Positions 6,688 through 15,843 of a DNA stretch of 64,000 nucleotides are shown piece after piece. The notes beneath the pieces were generated by a model that saw nothing but the letters and a program-made list of their open reading frames with translations, was not told the origin of the DNA and ran no database searches. Each line of letters starts with the position of its first letter. The first letter of the stretch is position 1. Position numbers and translations under genes: made by a program. The stretch comes from Streptomyces sp. HD (GTDB taxonomy: Bacteria > Actinomycetota > Actinomycetes > Streptomycetales > Streptomycetaceae): NCBI RefSeq assembly GCF_028369295.1, contig NZ_JAQMYP010000030.1, positions 1 through 64,000 on the forward strand, written 5' to 3'.

Positions 6688-9600
6688 CGCGGCGGGCTCC
6701 CTCGGGGTCGTAGAGGACGGGGCTTGCGACGGTGACCGGGACCAGCCGGTCGCCCACGGGTGCGTACAGCCGCTCACCGATGCGGTCCCGGCCGCCCTTG
6801 ATCAGGGCGAGTGCGAAGGTCCTGCCCAGGGCCGTGCTGCGGTAGCTGGACGTGACATGGCCGAGCATGGGGACCGGCGGGGTCAGCAGCACACCGTCGG
6901 CGATCAGGTGGGTGCCCTCCGGGAGGAAGGTGGCCGGGTCCTCGGGGAGGAGGCCGACCAGGTGCTTGCGGTCGGGACGGACGGTGTCCGCGCGGGCGTG
7001 GGACCGCTTGCCGATGAAGTCCGGCTTCTTCTTCGACACCACCCAGCTCATGCCGAGGTCCTGGGGCGTGACCGTGCCGTCGGTGTCCTGGCCGATGATC
7101 GGGTAGCCCTTCTCGGCGCGCAGGACGTGCATGGTCTCGGTGCCGTACGGGGTGATGCCGTACTGGGCGCCGGCCTCGTACACGGCCTCCCACAGGGCGA
7201 GGCCCTGCCACGGTGACACGTTGATCTCGTAGGCGAGTTCACCGGAGAAGCTGATCCGGCAGACGCGGGCCGCGATGCCTGCGACCGTCGTCTCACGCCA
7301 GGCCATGAACGGGAAGTCGTCGTTGCCGACGGCCAGTTGGGGTGCGAGTGAGGCGAGTACCTCGCGGGACTTCGGGCCGACCAGGGCGACCGTGGCCCAC
7401 TGCTCGGTCACGGAGGTGCAGTGGACCTTCAACTCGGGCCACTCGGTCTGGAGCCACTCCTCCATCCAGTCGAGTACGGCGGCCGCGTTGCCCGTCGTCG
7501 TGGTGGCCAGGAAGCGGTCCTGGGCGACGCGGATGACCGTGCCGTCGTCGAAGACCATGCCGTCCGGGCGGCACATGACGCCGTAGCGGATCATGCCGAC
7601 CTTCAGGGTGCTCATCATGTTGGTGTAGAGCCGGTCGAGGAAGACGCCCGCGTCCGGGCCCTGCACATCGATCTTGCCGAGGGTGGAGGCGTCCATGAAG
7701 CCGACGCTCTCGCGGGTCGCCCGGCATTCGCGCAGCACGGCGGCTTCCATGTCCTCGCCGTCCTGCGGGTAGTACCAGGGGCGCTTCCACTGGCCGACGT
7801 TCTCGAACAGGGCGCCGTGCGCGACATGCCACTCGTGGACGGCGGTCGTGCGGACCGGGTCGCTCAGCGCGCCCCGGTCGCGGCCGGCCAGGGCGGCGAA
7901 GGAGACCGGCGTGTACGGCGGGCGGAACGTGGTCGTGCCGAGCGCGGAGATGTCCACGCCGAGCAGTTCGGCGACCACGCCGCTGGCCAGGACGCCGGCG
8001 GTCTTGCCCTGGTCATTGGCGGTACCGGCCGTGGTGTAGCGCTTGGTGTGCTCGACCGAGCGCAGGCCGGCGCCGGTCGCGCGGGCCAGGTCGTCGACGG
8101 TGACGTCGCGTTGGAGGTCGACGAAGCGGGGGGCGTCGTCGGTGCCGCCCGGCACGACGTACACGTGCATGGGGGGCGTCTGCCGCGGCTGTGCGGCCAC
8201 CTGCGGAAGGCGGGGCGTCCCGGGCGGGTGGCCCTCGGCCGCCACGGCTCGGGCACCGGCGGCCGCGCCCTGTGCCAGGACGGCGGCCGGGTCGAGGACG
8301 CCGCCGGCGCTGCCCGCGACCTCGACCGCCTGACGGCAGGTGTCGGGGACGAAGGAGCCCAGTGCCTCGTCGTGGCGGAGCCTGCCGCCGGACTGGCTGA
8401 ACAGGTGCGCCACCGGGTTCCAGCCGCCGGAGACCAGCAGCAGGTCGGCGGCGAACTGCCGCTGCCCCGCCGACTCCCCGTACGGGGCGACGGTGACGGC
8501 GGTCAGGCGGGCCTCGCCCTCCGTGCCGGTGACGGCATGCCCGGCCAGCACCTCGATGCCGGCCGCCCTCGCGCGCTCGGCCCACTCCCCCGGTTCGGGG
8601 CGGGTGTCGACGATCGCCGTGATGTCCACGCCGGCCGCGGCGAGGTCCAGCGCCGCCGCGTACGCGCTGTCGTTGGTCGTGAAGACGACCGCGTGGCGGC
8701 CCGGGAGGGCGCCGTGGCGGTTGACGTGGGTGCGGGCCGAGGAGGCCAGCATCACGCCGGGGCGGTCGTTGTCCGCGAAGGCGAGTGAGCGTTCGTGGGC
8801 GCCGGTGGCGAGGACGACTCGGCGGGCGCGGATGCGCCAGACGCGTTCGCGGGAGACGTTGTCGGGGGCGTCGGTGCCGAGGTGGTTGGTGCGGCGCTCG
8901 ACGGCGAGGAGGTGGTTGTCGTCGTAGTAGCCGAAGACGGTGGTGCGGGGCAGGACGCGTACCTCGGGGGCGGTGGCCAGCTGTGCGGTGACCTCCTGTA
9001 CCCAGTCGAGGTGTTCGGCCGTGCCCAGGAGGCTGCCGCCGAGTTCCGGCTGGTCGTCGGCGAGGATGACGCGGGCGCCGGTCCTGGCTGCCGTCGCCGC
9101 TGCCGCGAGGCCGGCCGGGCCCGCGCCGACGATCAGCAGGTCGCAGTGGGCGTGTACGGCGTCGTAGCGGGCGGGGTCGGGGGCTGTCGCGAGGCGGCCC
9201 TGGCCGGGGAGGCTGCTCGCCACGAGGCCGTCGTAGAGCTCGACGGTCGTCGCGGGGAGCATGGGCTCGGGGAAGGGTTCCTCGATCTGGACGACCGCGT
9301 TGGGCTCTTCTACGCCGGCCGAGAAGATGCCTCGGGGGCGGCCGAGCTTGATGCTGGTGCCGGCCTGGATGACGCCGTTGGCGAGGAGGGCGGAGGCGAG
9401 GGTGTCGCCTCGGAAGCCGCGGTATTCGGTGCCGTCGAAGGTGAAGGTGAGGGGGATGTCGCGGTCGATTCGGCCGCGGGTGGGGTGGCGGAACGGATTT
9501 GTCTCGCCCCCGCCGCCCCTACCCGTCCCGTCCTGTAGGGGCTCCGCCCCTTCCACCCCGCCAGGGGGCTCTGCCCCCTGGACCCCCGTCGGCCCTGACA

Positions 9601-9946
9601 GGGCCTCGTCCTCAAACGCCGGACGGGCTGGTACAGCCGAGCTGGGCTGAGACGCGGCCGGGCGCGGCTCCCCCGTCGCCGGGCGTTCCTCTCCCGACCG
9701 GTACACCGCCAGGACCTCGTTCGTCGACGTGTCCCGTACCGCGTTGAACCAGCGGCGGCAGCCTGCCGCGTGGGTCCAGCGCTCGGCGAAGGGGCCCTTG
9801 GGGTTGTCGCGGAAGAACAGGTAGCGGGCCCACTCCTGGTCGGTGAGGGATGCCGGGTCCTGCGGATACGGCACGTGGGCCTGGCCGCCGTAGTGGAACT
9901 CGGCCTCGTCGCGGGGCCCGCACCACGGGCAGGGGATGAGCAGCAT
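6680..9946 (-). CDS. soxDA: Fused sarcosine oxidase delta-alpha subunit
   Basis: A 1088-residue single frame. Residues 1-95 are a complete SoxD zinc protein (CPWCGPRDEAEFHYGG; AAGCRRWFNAVRDT). Residues about 106-148 are a low-complexity linker encoded by an intergenic repeat. Residues about 155-1088 are SoxA: a small 2Fe-2S-like N-terminal fold (DGTEYRGFRGDTLASALL), an NAD-binding Rossmann fold (LLIVGAGPAGLAAAATAA) and a C-terminal GcvT/aminomethyltransferase folate domain. Sarcosine becomes glycine and methylene-tetrahydrofolate. SoxD and SoxA are normally separate proteins of about 100 and 965 residues. An internal GTG at 9556 could restart SoxA but has no good ribosome site. soxB ends 12 bp before the ATG. 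Confidence 0.88.
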   Translation of the reverse strand: MLLIPCPWCGPRDEAEFHYGGQAHVPYPQDPASLTDQEWARYLFFRDNPKGPFAERWTHAAGCRRWFNAVRDTSTNEVLAVYRSGEERPATGEPRPAASQPSSAVPARPAFEDEALSGPTGVQGAEPPGGVEGAEPLQDGTGRGGGGETNPFRHPTRGRIDRDIPLTFTFDGTEYRGFRGDTLASALLANGVIQAGTSIKLGRPRGIFSAGVEEPNAVVQIEEPFPEPMLPATTVELYDGLVASSLPGQGRLATAPDPARYDAVHAHCDLLIVGAGPAGLAAAATAARTGARVILADDQPELGGSLLGTAEHLDWVQEVTAQLATAPEVRVLPRTTVFGYYDDNHLLAVERRTNHLGTDAPDNVSRERVWRIRARRVVLATGAHERSLAFADNDRPGVMLASSARTHVNRHGALPGRHAVVFTTNDSAYAAALDLAAAGVDITAIVDTRPEPGEWAERARAAGIEVLAGHAVTGTEGEARLTAVTVAPYGESAGQRQFAADLLLVSGGWNPVAHLFSQSGGRLRHDEALGSFVPDTCRQAVEVAGSAGGVLDPAAVLAQGAAAGARAVAAEGHPPGTPRLPQVAAQPRQTPPMHVYVVPGGTDDAPRFVDLQRDVTVDDLARATGAGLRSVEHTKRYTTAGTANDQGKTAGVLASGVVAELLGVDISALGTTTFRPPYTPVSFAALAGRDRGALSDPVRTTAVHEWHVAHGALFENVGQWKRPWYYPQDGEDMEAAVLRECRATRESVGFMDASTLGKIDVQGPDAGVFLDRLYTNMMSTLKVGMIRYGVMCRPDGMVFDDGTVIRVAQDRFLATTTTGNAAAVLDWMEEWLQTEWPELKVHCTSVTEQWATVALVGPKSREVLASLAPQLAVGNDDFPFMAWRETTVAGIAARVCRISFSGELAYEINVSPWQGLALWEAVYEAGAQYGITPYGTETMHVLRAEKGYPIIGQDTDGTVTPQDLGMSWVVSKKKPDFIGKRSHARADTVRPDRKHLVGLLPEDPATFLPEGTHLIADGVLLTPPVPMLGHVTSSYRSTALGRTFALALIKGGRDRIGERLYAPVGDRLVPVTVASPVLYDPEGARRDG
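9507..9630. repeat. Streptomyces-type multi-hairpin intergenic repeat inside soxDA
   Basis: A GC-rich block with three short perfect hairpins: GGGGC/GCCCC near 9537-9549, CCAGGGGGC/GCCCCCTGG at 9561-9579 and GGCCCT/AGGGCC at 9591-9605. It ends in CGTCCTCAAACGCCGGACGG. I recognise this composition as a repeat common between genes in streptomycetes. Here it is translated without a stop and joins soxD to soxA. The family identity is from memory, not a search. Confidence 0.65.
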
Positions 9947-9958
9947 GGGTTCGGCTCC

Positions 9959-11191
9959 CTAGTGGGCCACCGCGGCCGCGCCGTGCTCGTCGACGAGCGC
10001 GCCGGTGGTGAAACGGTCGAGCGAGAAGGGGGCGTTGAGGGCGTGCGGGGTGTCGTTGGCGATGGTGTGGGCGTAGACCCAGCCGACGCCCGGAGTGGCC
10101 TTGAAACCGCCCGTTCCCCAGCCGCAGTTGAGGTAGAGGTTGTCGACGGGGCTGAGCCCGATGATCGGTGAGGCGTCGGGGCTGACGTCGACGATGCCGC
10201 CCCAGGTGCGCAGGACGTGGGCGCGGGCGAAGACCGGGAAGAGCTCCAGGGCCGCCGACATCTGCTCCTCGATGATGTGGAAGGCGCCGCGCTGCGTGTA
10301 GGAGTTGTACGCGTCGATGCCCGCGCCCATCACCAGCTCGCCCTTGTGGGCCTGGCTGACGTACACGTGGACCGCGTTGGACATCACGACCGTCGGGTGG
10401 ACCGGCTCCAGTAGCTCCGACACCAGGGCCTGCAACGGGTGGCTCTGGACGGGGAGTTCGATGCCCGCCATCGCGGCGAGGACCGAGGTGTGGCCCGCGG
10501 AGCACAGGGCCACCTTGCCCGCCGCTATGGGGCCCAGGTTCGTCTGGACGCCCACTACCCGGCCGCCGACCACGTCCAGGCCGGTGACCTCGCAGTTCTG
10601 GATGATGTCGATGCCCGCGGCGTCCGCCGAGCGGGCCAGGCCCCAGGCCACGTAGTCGTGCTTGGCGATGCCGGCGCGCGGCTGGTATGTGGCGCCCAGG
10701 ACCGGGTAGCGCACGTCCGGGGAGGTGTTGACGATCGGGCAGACTTCCTTGACGCCGTCCGCGTCGAGCCACTCCGCGTCCACGCCGTTGAGACGGTTCG
10801 CCTCGACGCGGCGCACGCTGTCGCGGACGTCCTGCAGGCTGTGCGCCAGGTTCAGCACACCGCGCTGGGAGAAGAGGATCGGGTAGTCCAGATCCTCCGC
10901 CAGGCCCTCCCACAGCTTGAGCGCGTGCTCGTAGATGCCGGCGCTCTCGTCCCACAGGTAGTTGGAGCGGATGATCGTGGTGTTGCGGGCCATGTTGCCG
11001 CCCGCGAGCCACCCCTTCTCCAGCACGGCGACGTTGGTGATGCCGTGGTTCTTCGCCAGGTAGTGGGCGGTGGCGAGGCCGTGTCCGCCGCCGCCGACGA
11101 TCACCACGTCGTACGACCGCTTGGGATCGGGCGTACGCCACAGGAAGTCGGGGTGGTCGGGCAGGTCGGCGCCGGGGGTGCGGGGGCTCAT
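9959..11191 (-). CDS. soxB: Sarcosine oxidase beta subunit
   Basis: A 410-residue FAD-dependent amine oxidase. The dinucleotide-binding motif VVIVGGGGHGLATAHYLA is at residues about 29-46. H178 in AGIAKHDYVAWGLARS corresponds to the histidine that carries covalent FMN in known heterotetrameric enzymes. The GGFK segment near the C-terminus (GWGTGGFKATPG) is typical. It oxidises sarcosine at the noncovalent FAD and passes electrons through FMN to oxygen. The ATG at 11191 overlaps the folD stop (ATGA), so the two are translationally coupled. Confidence 0.95.
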   Translation of the reverse strand: MSPRTPGADLPDHPDFLWRTPDPKRSYDVVIVGGGGHGLATAHYLAKNHGITNVAVLEKGWLAGGNMARNTTIIRSNYLWDESAGIYEHALKLWEGLAEDLDYPILFSQRGVLNLAHSLQDVRDSVRRVEANRLNGVDAEWLDADGVKEVCPIVNTSPDVRYPVLGATYQPRAGIAKHDYVAWGLARSADAAGIDIIQNCEVTGLDVVGGRVVGVQTNLGPIAAGKVALCSAGHTSVLAAMAGIELPVQSHPLQALVSELLEPVHPTVVMSNAVHVYVSQAHKGELVMGAGIDAYNSYTQRGAFHIIEEQMSAALELFPVFARAHVLRTWGGIVDVSPDASPIIGLSPVDNLYLNCGWGTGGFKATPGVGWVYAHTIANDTPHALNAPFSLDRFTTGALVDEHGAAAVAH

Positions 11192-12054
11192 CGGACGTCT
11201 CCGTTCGCGTTCCTCTCGGCGGCCTCGACCACGTTGGCCAGCAACATCGCTCGGGTCATGGGGCCCACTCCGCCGGGCATCGGCGCGACCCAGCCGGCGA
11301 CCTGGGCGGCGTCCGGGTGGATGTCGCCGACCAGGCCCTCGTCGGTGCGGGTGATACCGACGTCCAGGACGGCCGCGCCGGGGCGCAGCATGTCCTTGGT
11401 GACCAGGCCGGGCGAGCCGGCGGCCGCGATGACGATGTCCGCCTCACGTACATGCCAGGCGAGGCCCTTGGTGCCGGTGTGGCACAAGGTCACGGTGGCG
11501 TTCTCGGAGCGTCGGGTGAGGAGCAGGCCGATCGGGCGTCCTACCGTGATGCCCCGGCCGATCACACACACCCGGGCACCCGCGAGTGGCACCTCGTGGC
11601 GGCGGAGCAGTTCGACGATGCCGCGTGGCGTGCACGGCAGCGGGGCCTCGACGCCCAGGGTGAGCCGGCCGAGGTTGACGGGGTGCAGTCCGTCGGCGTC
11701 CTTGGCCGGGTCCATGCGTTCCAGTACGGCGCCCGCGTCCAGGGGGCGCGGCAGCGGGAGCTGGACGATGTAGCCGGTGCAGTCCGGGTCGGCGTTCAGC
11801 TCGTCGATGGTGTCCTCGACCTGCTGCTGTGAGGCGTCGGCGGGCAGGTCCCGGCGGATCGACGCGATGCCCACCTGGGCGCAGTCGCGGTGTTTGCCTG
11901 CGACGTAGGCACGGCTGCCGGGGTCGTCGCCGACCAGGACGGTGCCAAGGCCCGGCGGGCGGCCGGTGGTGGCGGTCAACTTGGCGACGCGTTCAGCGAG
12001 TTCGCGACGGATTTCGGCGGCGGTCGCCTTGCCGTCAAGAGTTTGTGCGGTCAC
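11188..12054 (-). CDS. folD: Methylene-THF dehydrogenase/methenyl-THF cyclohydrolase
   Basis: A 288-residue FolD with the substrate lysine motif (YVAGKHRDC), the signature GYIVQLPLP, the NADP-binding segment VIGRGITVGRPIGLLL and the C-terminal PMPGGVGPMTRAML. It oxidises methylene-tetrahydrofolate, formed by dimethylglycine and sarcosine oxidation, to 10-formyl-tetrahydrofolate. A GTG at 12054 is chosen because an AGGAG lies 8 bp before it and the protein then begins in the family-typical way (VTAQTLDGK). It probably supplements a housekeeping FolD elsewhere. Confidence 0.93.
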   Translation of the reverse strand: MTAQTLDGKATAAEIRRELAERVAKLTATTGRPPGLGTVLVGDDPGSRAYVAGKHRDCAQVGIASIRRDLPADASQQQVEDTIDELNADPDCTGYIVQLPLPRPLDAGAVLERMDPAKDADGLHPVNLGRLTLGVEAPLPCTPRGIVELLRRHEVPLAGARVCVIGRGITVGRPIGLLLTRRSENATVTLCHTGTKGLAWHVREADIVIAAAGSPGLVTKDMLRPGAAVLDVGITRTDEGLVGDIHPDAAQVAGWVAPMPGGVGPMTRAMLLANVVEAAERNANGDVR

Positions 12055-12094
12055 CGACGGTGCTCCTTCCATGATCCTCGGCTGCGACGCCCTC

Positions 12095-12140
12095 CAGGGG
12101 CGCGGGGAACTGCGCGACCAGCCACGACGCACGCGCGGCC
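12095..12140. repeat. Second Streptomyces-type repeat between dmg oxidase and folD
   Basis: The block starting CAGGGGCGCGGGGAACTGCG resembles a very common streptomycete intergenic repeat (recognised from memory). It fills most of the 98-bp gap between the dimethylglycine oxidase stop and folD. Confidence 0.5.
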
Positions 12141-12152
12141 GGCCGGCCGAGC

Positions 12153-14591
12153 TCAGCCACGAAGGCGGGTCATCGTCGGGTCGAACAACGGCTCCTCCGC
12201 GACGACCGCCTCGACGCGCCGGTCGAAGTAGCCGATGTGCACAGTCCTGCCGGGGACGGCAAGTTCCGTCGGCAGCCACGCGTAGGCGATCCCCTTGCCG
12301 ATCGTGTAGCCGTACGCCGCGCTCGTGACGTACCCGACCGCCCGCTCGCCGTCGTACACCGGCTCCTTGCCCAGGACGACCGAGTGCGGGTCGTCGATGG
12401 TGAGGCAGGTCAGCTTCCGTCGGACGTCCGACTTGCGGCGCTCCAGGGCCGCCTTGCCGATGAAGTCGTCCTTGTCGAGCTTGACGGCGAAGCCGACGCC
12501 GGCCTCGTAGGGGTCGTGCTCGTAGGTCAAGTCGGTGCCGAAGGAGCGGTAACCCTTCTCCAGGCGGAGGCTGTTGAAGGCGCCGCGGCCGGCGATGACG
12601 CCGCCGAGAGGCCTGGCCGCCTGCCAGAGGGTGTCCCAGAGCTTGAGGCCCTGGTCGGCGGTGGTGTACAGCTCCCAGCCGAGTTCACCGACGTAACTCA
12701 GCCGCATCGCCGTCACCGGGACGCTGCCGATGTAGGCGCGCTTGGCGCGGAAGTACTTCAGGCCGTTGCCCGAGAAGTCCTCGTCGGTGAGCGGCTGCAG
12801 GACCTTGCGGGCCAGCGGGCCCCACAGGCCGATGCAGCAGGTGCCCGGGGTGATGTCGCGGACCTGGACCGTGCCGTCGGCAGGAAGGTGGCGGGTGAAC
12901 CAGTCGAGGTCCAGGTTGCCGTTGGCGCCCACCTGGAAGAGGTCGCGGGCCAGCCGGGCGACGGTGATGTCGCTGCGGATGCCGCCGTCGTGGTCGAGGA
13001 GCAGGGTGTACGTGACCGAGCCGACGGACTTGGCGACCTTGCCGGTGCACAGGCGCTCCAGGAACTCGGCGGAGCCGGGGCCGCTCACCTCCAGGCGCTT
13101 GAGGGCCGTCATGTCGTACATCGCGACGGTCTCGCGGGTGGCCTGCGCCTCGGCGCCGACGATGGGCGACCAGAACTGGGCGGCCCAGTCGTTGGGGGTG
13201 GGGATGCTGCGGCCCTCGACCAGCTTGGCGTTGGCCTCGTACCACTGCGGGCGCTCCCAGCCGTTCGCCTCCAGGAAGAAGGCGCCGTGCTCCTGCTGGC
13301 GGGGGTGGAAGGGGCTGGTGCGGATCGGGCGCGGGTCGCCGGAGGGCTGGAGGGGGTGGAGGATGTCGTAGACCTCGACGAAGTTCTGGCAGTCGCGGGC
13401 CAGGACGTACTCCGGGGACAGCTGGTGCGGCTCGAAGCGGTTGACGTCGCACTCGTGCAGGTCGAAGGACGAGCAGTGGCCGTCGACCAGCCACTCGGCC
13501 ATGGCCCGGCCGACGCCCGCGGAGTGGGTGACCCAGACGGCCTCGGCGACCCAGAAGCCCTTGACGTCCGTGGACTCGCCGAGGAGCGGGAAGTTGTCGG
13601 TGGTGAAGGAGAACAGGCCGTTGATGCCCTCCTCGACCTTGGCCTCCCGCGTCGCGGGCAGCAGGGACTGGGTCTCGGCCCAGGCCGGCTCGAAGTCCTC
13701 CTCGGTGAACTTCAGGACGGACGGCATGTCGGCGGCCTCGTCGACGGAGAGGATCTCGTCGGCGGTGATGGGCATCGGGCGGTGGCCGTAGTAGCCGATG
13801 CCGATGCCGTCGAAGCGGTCGCGGTAGTAGAGGTCGGCGTCCTGGTGGCGCAGGATCGGGCGGACCGCCTCCTCGCTCTGGCCGGCGAGGGCCGGGACGG
13901 GGCCGGTCCAGGCGAGCTGGTGGGCGAGCGGGGTCAGCGGCAGGTTCATGCCGACCATGCGGGCGATCTTCGGGCCCCAGATGCCGGCGCAGCACACGAC
14001 GATGTCGGCTTCCAGATCGCCCTGGTCGGTGCGGACGCCGGTCACCTCGCCGTCGGCGCGCAGCACGTCGAGGACCTCGTGGCGGGCCAGGAAGCGGACG
14101 CCGCGCTCGGTGGCCCGGCGGATCTGTGCCTCGACGGCGAGGACGGCCTTGGCGAGGCCGTCGGTGGGGACGAGGAGGCCGCCGAGGACCTTGTCCCGGT
14201 TGACCAGCGGGTGCTGTTCGACGCACTCGTCGGCGGTCAGGAGCCGTGACTCGATGCCCCACGCGGTGATCCAGCCGTGGCGGCGGTGCAGTTCGGCGAG
14301 GCGCTCCGGCGTGGTCGCCACCTCCAGCCCGCCGACCTGGAGGAAGCAGGGCTTGCCGTCCACGTCGAGGGAGCAGAACTTCTCGACGGTGTAGCGGGCC
14401 AGTTCGGTCATGGTCTTGGAGGAGTTCGTCTGGAAGACCAGGCCCGGGGCGTGTGAGGTCGAACCCCCGGTGGCCGGGAGCGGGCCCTGGTCGACCACGG
14501 TCACTTCGGTCCATCCGCGCGCGGAGATCTCGTCCGCGAGCGCCGCACCGACGACTCCCGCTCCGATGATGACCACTCGGGGTCCCGCCAT
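12153..14591 (-). CDS. Dimethylglycine oxidase-like flavoprotein with GcvT domain
   Basis: An 812-residue fusion of an FAD-dependent DAO-type oxidase (VVIIGAGVVGAALADEIS) and a C-terminal aminomethyltransferase folate domain (RLEKGYRSFGTDLTYEHDPYEAGV). H47 in GSTSHAPG is at the position of the flavin-linking histidine of the DMGDH/SDH family. The length matches dimethylglycine oxidase of Arthrobacter (about 830 residues). It should convert dimethylglycine to sarcosine and transfer the methyl to tetrahydrofolate. It heads the operon with folD and soxB-soxDA-soxG; a composite operator lies 19 bp upstream of the ATG. Sarcosine dehydrogenase activity is the main alternative. Confidence 0.87.
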   Translation of the reverse strand: MAGPRVVIIGAGVVGAALADEISARGWTEVTVVDQGPLPATGGSTSHAPGLVFQTNSSKTMTELARYTVEKFCSLDVDGKPCFLQVGGLEVATTPERLAELHRRHGWITAWGIESRLLTADECVEQHPLVNRDKVLGGLLVPTDGLAKAVLAVEAQIRRATERGVRFLARHEVLDVLRADGEVTGVRTDQGDLEADIVVCCAGIWGPKIARMVGMNLPLTPLAHQLAWTGPVPALAGQSEEAVRPILRHQDADLYYRDRFDGIGIGYYGHRPMPITADEILSVDEAADMPSVLKFTEEDFEPAWAETQSLLPATREAKVEEGINGLFSFTTDNFPLLGESTDVKGFWVAEAVWVTHSAGVGRAMAEWLVDGHCSSFDLHECDVNRFEPHQLSPEYVLARDCQNFVEVYDILHPLQPSGDPRPIRTSPFHPRQQEHGAFFLEANGWERPQWYEANAKLVEGRSIPTPNDWAAQFWSPIVGAEAQATRETVAMYDMTALKRLEVSGPGSAEFLERLCTGKVAKSVGSVTYTLLLDHDGGIRSDITVARLARDLFQVGANGNLDLDWFTRHLPADGTVQVRDITPGTCCIGLWGPLARKVLQPLTDEDFSGNGLKYFRAKRAYIGSVPVTAMRLSYVGELGWELYTTADQGLKLWDTLWQAARPLGGVIAGRGAFNSLRLEKGYRSFGTDLTYEHDPYEAGVGFAVKLDKDDFIGKAALERRKSDVRRKLTCLTIDDPHSVVLGKEPVYDGERAVGYVTSAAYGYTIGKGIAYAWLPTELAVPGRTVHIGYFDRRVEAVVAEEPLFDPTMTRLRG

Positions 14592-14609
14592 CGCCGCACC
14601 TCCGGTTGA

Positions 14610-14676
14610 GTTGCTTTCTGCGCAACGTGATTCAGGTTGCGCAACTCAATGTGCCTGTCGTGCAGGTGGGTGTCAA
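14610..14676 (-). promoter_or_regulatory. Promoter D with composite IclR-type operator
   Basis: A minus-strand TTGACA (14671-14676) is followed after 25 bp by the composite site at 14610-14645: GTTGCGCAACCTGAA, four bases, GTTGCGCAGAAAGCAAC. It drives the dimethylglycine oxidase-folD-sox operon. Confidence 0.75.
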
Positions 14677-14762
14677 GGGTTGCGAGACCTCGGAAAACAC
14701 GCCGGAATCCGGGCCCGGACACGGACCGGGAAAGGGGCCCGGAAAGGGTCCCGGACACGGCG

Positions 14763-14809
14763 ATGCCCGGCGGGCGGTGCGCAGGGGATGCGCACCGCCC
14801 GCCGGGCAT
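14763..14809 (-). terminator. Strong terminator after the betaine transporter operon
   Basis: A perfect 21-bp stem with a 5-base loop, starting ATGCCCGGCGGGCGG and ending in its exact complement. It lies 35 bp past the stop of the binding-protein gene and separates that operon from the next one. A run of imperfect GGGxCCGGxxA repeats lies just beyond (about 14712-14758). Confidence 0.85.
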
Positions 14810-14843
14810 GTTCCGACCGGTTTCCGACTCTCCGTTCCGGGCG

Positions 14844-15830
14844 CTACTTGATCCAGGCCTCCACCTTGTCGCGGTTGGCCTCGACCCACTTCTTGGCCGC
14901 GGCCTCGGGGGTCATCTTGTCCACCGCGATGTACTTGGCCACGGCGTTCTGGTCGTCGTTGGTCCAGGTGAAGTTCTTCACCAGGTCATAGGCGGGGCTG
15001 CCCGACTTGGCGAACTTCGCGCTGACGATCTTGTCCAGCTTGTACACGGGGTAGTCGCAGTTCACCTTCTCCGCGTCGGCGTCGCAGCCCGCCTTGTACT
15101 CGGGCAGCTTGACCTTCTTCAGCTGCACCTCGGACATGAACCACTGCGGCTCGTAGAAGTAGCCGATCACCCATTCCTTGTCCTTCTCCGCCTTGCGGAA
15201 GGCCTGGATGAGAGCGGTCTCGCTGCCCGCGTACACCACCTTGAAGTCCAGCTTCAGGTTCTTCGCCAGGGCCTCGTCGTTGGTGACGAACGACGGGTCG
15301 CCGTCGAGGAGCTGGCCCTTGCCGCCGGACTCGGACGTCTTGAACTCGGCCGCGTACTTGTTGAGGTTGTTCCAGTCGAGGATGTCCGGGTGCGCCTTGG
15401 CCAGCCACGGCGGCACGTACCAGCCGATGAGTCCCTCGTTGCCGGTCGCCCCGGCTTCGACGGCGGTCTTCTGGTCGGTGATGTACTTCTTCTTCAGGTC
15501 GTCGTGACCCCAGTTCTCCACGACGGCGTCGACCTCGCCCGTCCCGAAGCCCTGCCAGGCGATCTCCTCCTTGAGGTCCTTCTTGGTGACCTTGCAGCCG
15601 AGGTCCTGCTCCGCGACGTACGCGATGACCGCCGCGTTGGCCTCGTAGCCCACCCACGGGTTGACCGCGAGGTTGAAGGTGCCGCACTTGCCGGAGCTGC
15701 CCGATCCGCCGGCGTCCGAGGAGCTGTCACCGACCTTCGCACCGCCGCAGGCGGAGAGGGTCAGTCCGATAACAGCTACGCCCGCTATGCCGGCCGCGCC
15801 GACTCTCCACTGTCTTGCTTGCCTTGCCAT
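14844..15830 (-). CDS. Glycine betaine ABC transporter, substrate-binding lipoprotein
   Basis: A 328-residue OpuAC/ProX-type binding protein. It has a lipoprotein signal peptide with lipobox LSAC (about residues 26-29) and a Gly/Ser spacer, then the quaternary-amine-binding domain with aromatic-rich segments (NPWVGYEANA, WQGFGTGEVDAVVENWGHDD, GYFYEPQWF). It delivers glycine betaine, choline or proline betaine to the fused permease encoded just upstream; the gap is 13 bp. It is the last gene of the betB-ATPase-permease-binding-protein operon and is followed by a strong stem-loop. Confidence 0.92.
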   Translation of the reverse strand: MARQARQWRVGAAGIAGVAVIGLTLSACGGAKVGDSSSDAGGSGSSGKCGTFNLAVNPWVGYEANAAVIAYVAEQDLGCKVTKKDLKEEIAWQGFGTGEVDAVVENWGHDDLKKKYITDQKTAVEAGATGNEGLIGWYVPPWLAKAHPDILDWNNLNKYAAEFKTSESGGKGQLLDGDPSFVTNDEALAKNLKLDFKVVYAGSETALIQAFRKAEKDKEWVIGYFYEPQWFMSEVQLKKVKLPEYKAGCDADAEKVNCDYPVYKLDKIVSAKFAKSGSPAYDLVKNFTWTNDDQNAVAKYIAVDKMTPEAAAKKWVEANRDKVEAWIK

Positions 15831-15843
15831 GGTCAGTTGCTCC

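Noticed and set aside
7421..9538. Plus-strand open frames opposite soxDA
   Set aside because: Their composition (Val/Gly/Asp/Arg-rich, no motifs) is typical of frames opposite real GC-rich genes.
12237..14249. 670-codon plus-strand open frame opposite the dimethylglycine oxidase gene
   Set aside because: The minus strand has full-length family motifs; the plus frame shows only low-complexity LDG/VAG-type shadow repeats.
14697..14760. Run of GGGxCCGG repeats as a CRISPR or tandem array
   Set aside because: The units are irregular, short and without spacers; it is simple GC-rich sequence next to the terminator.
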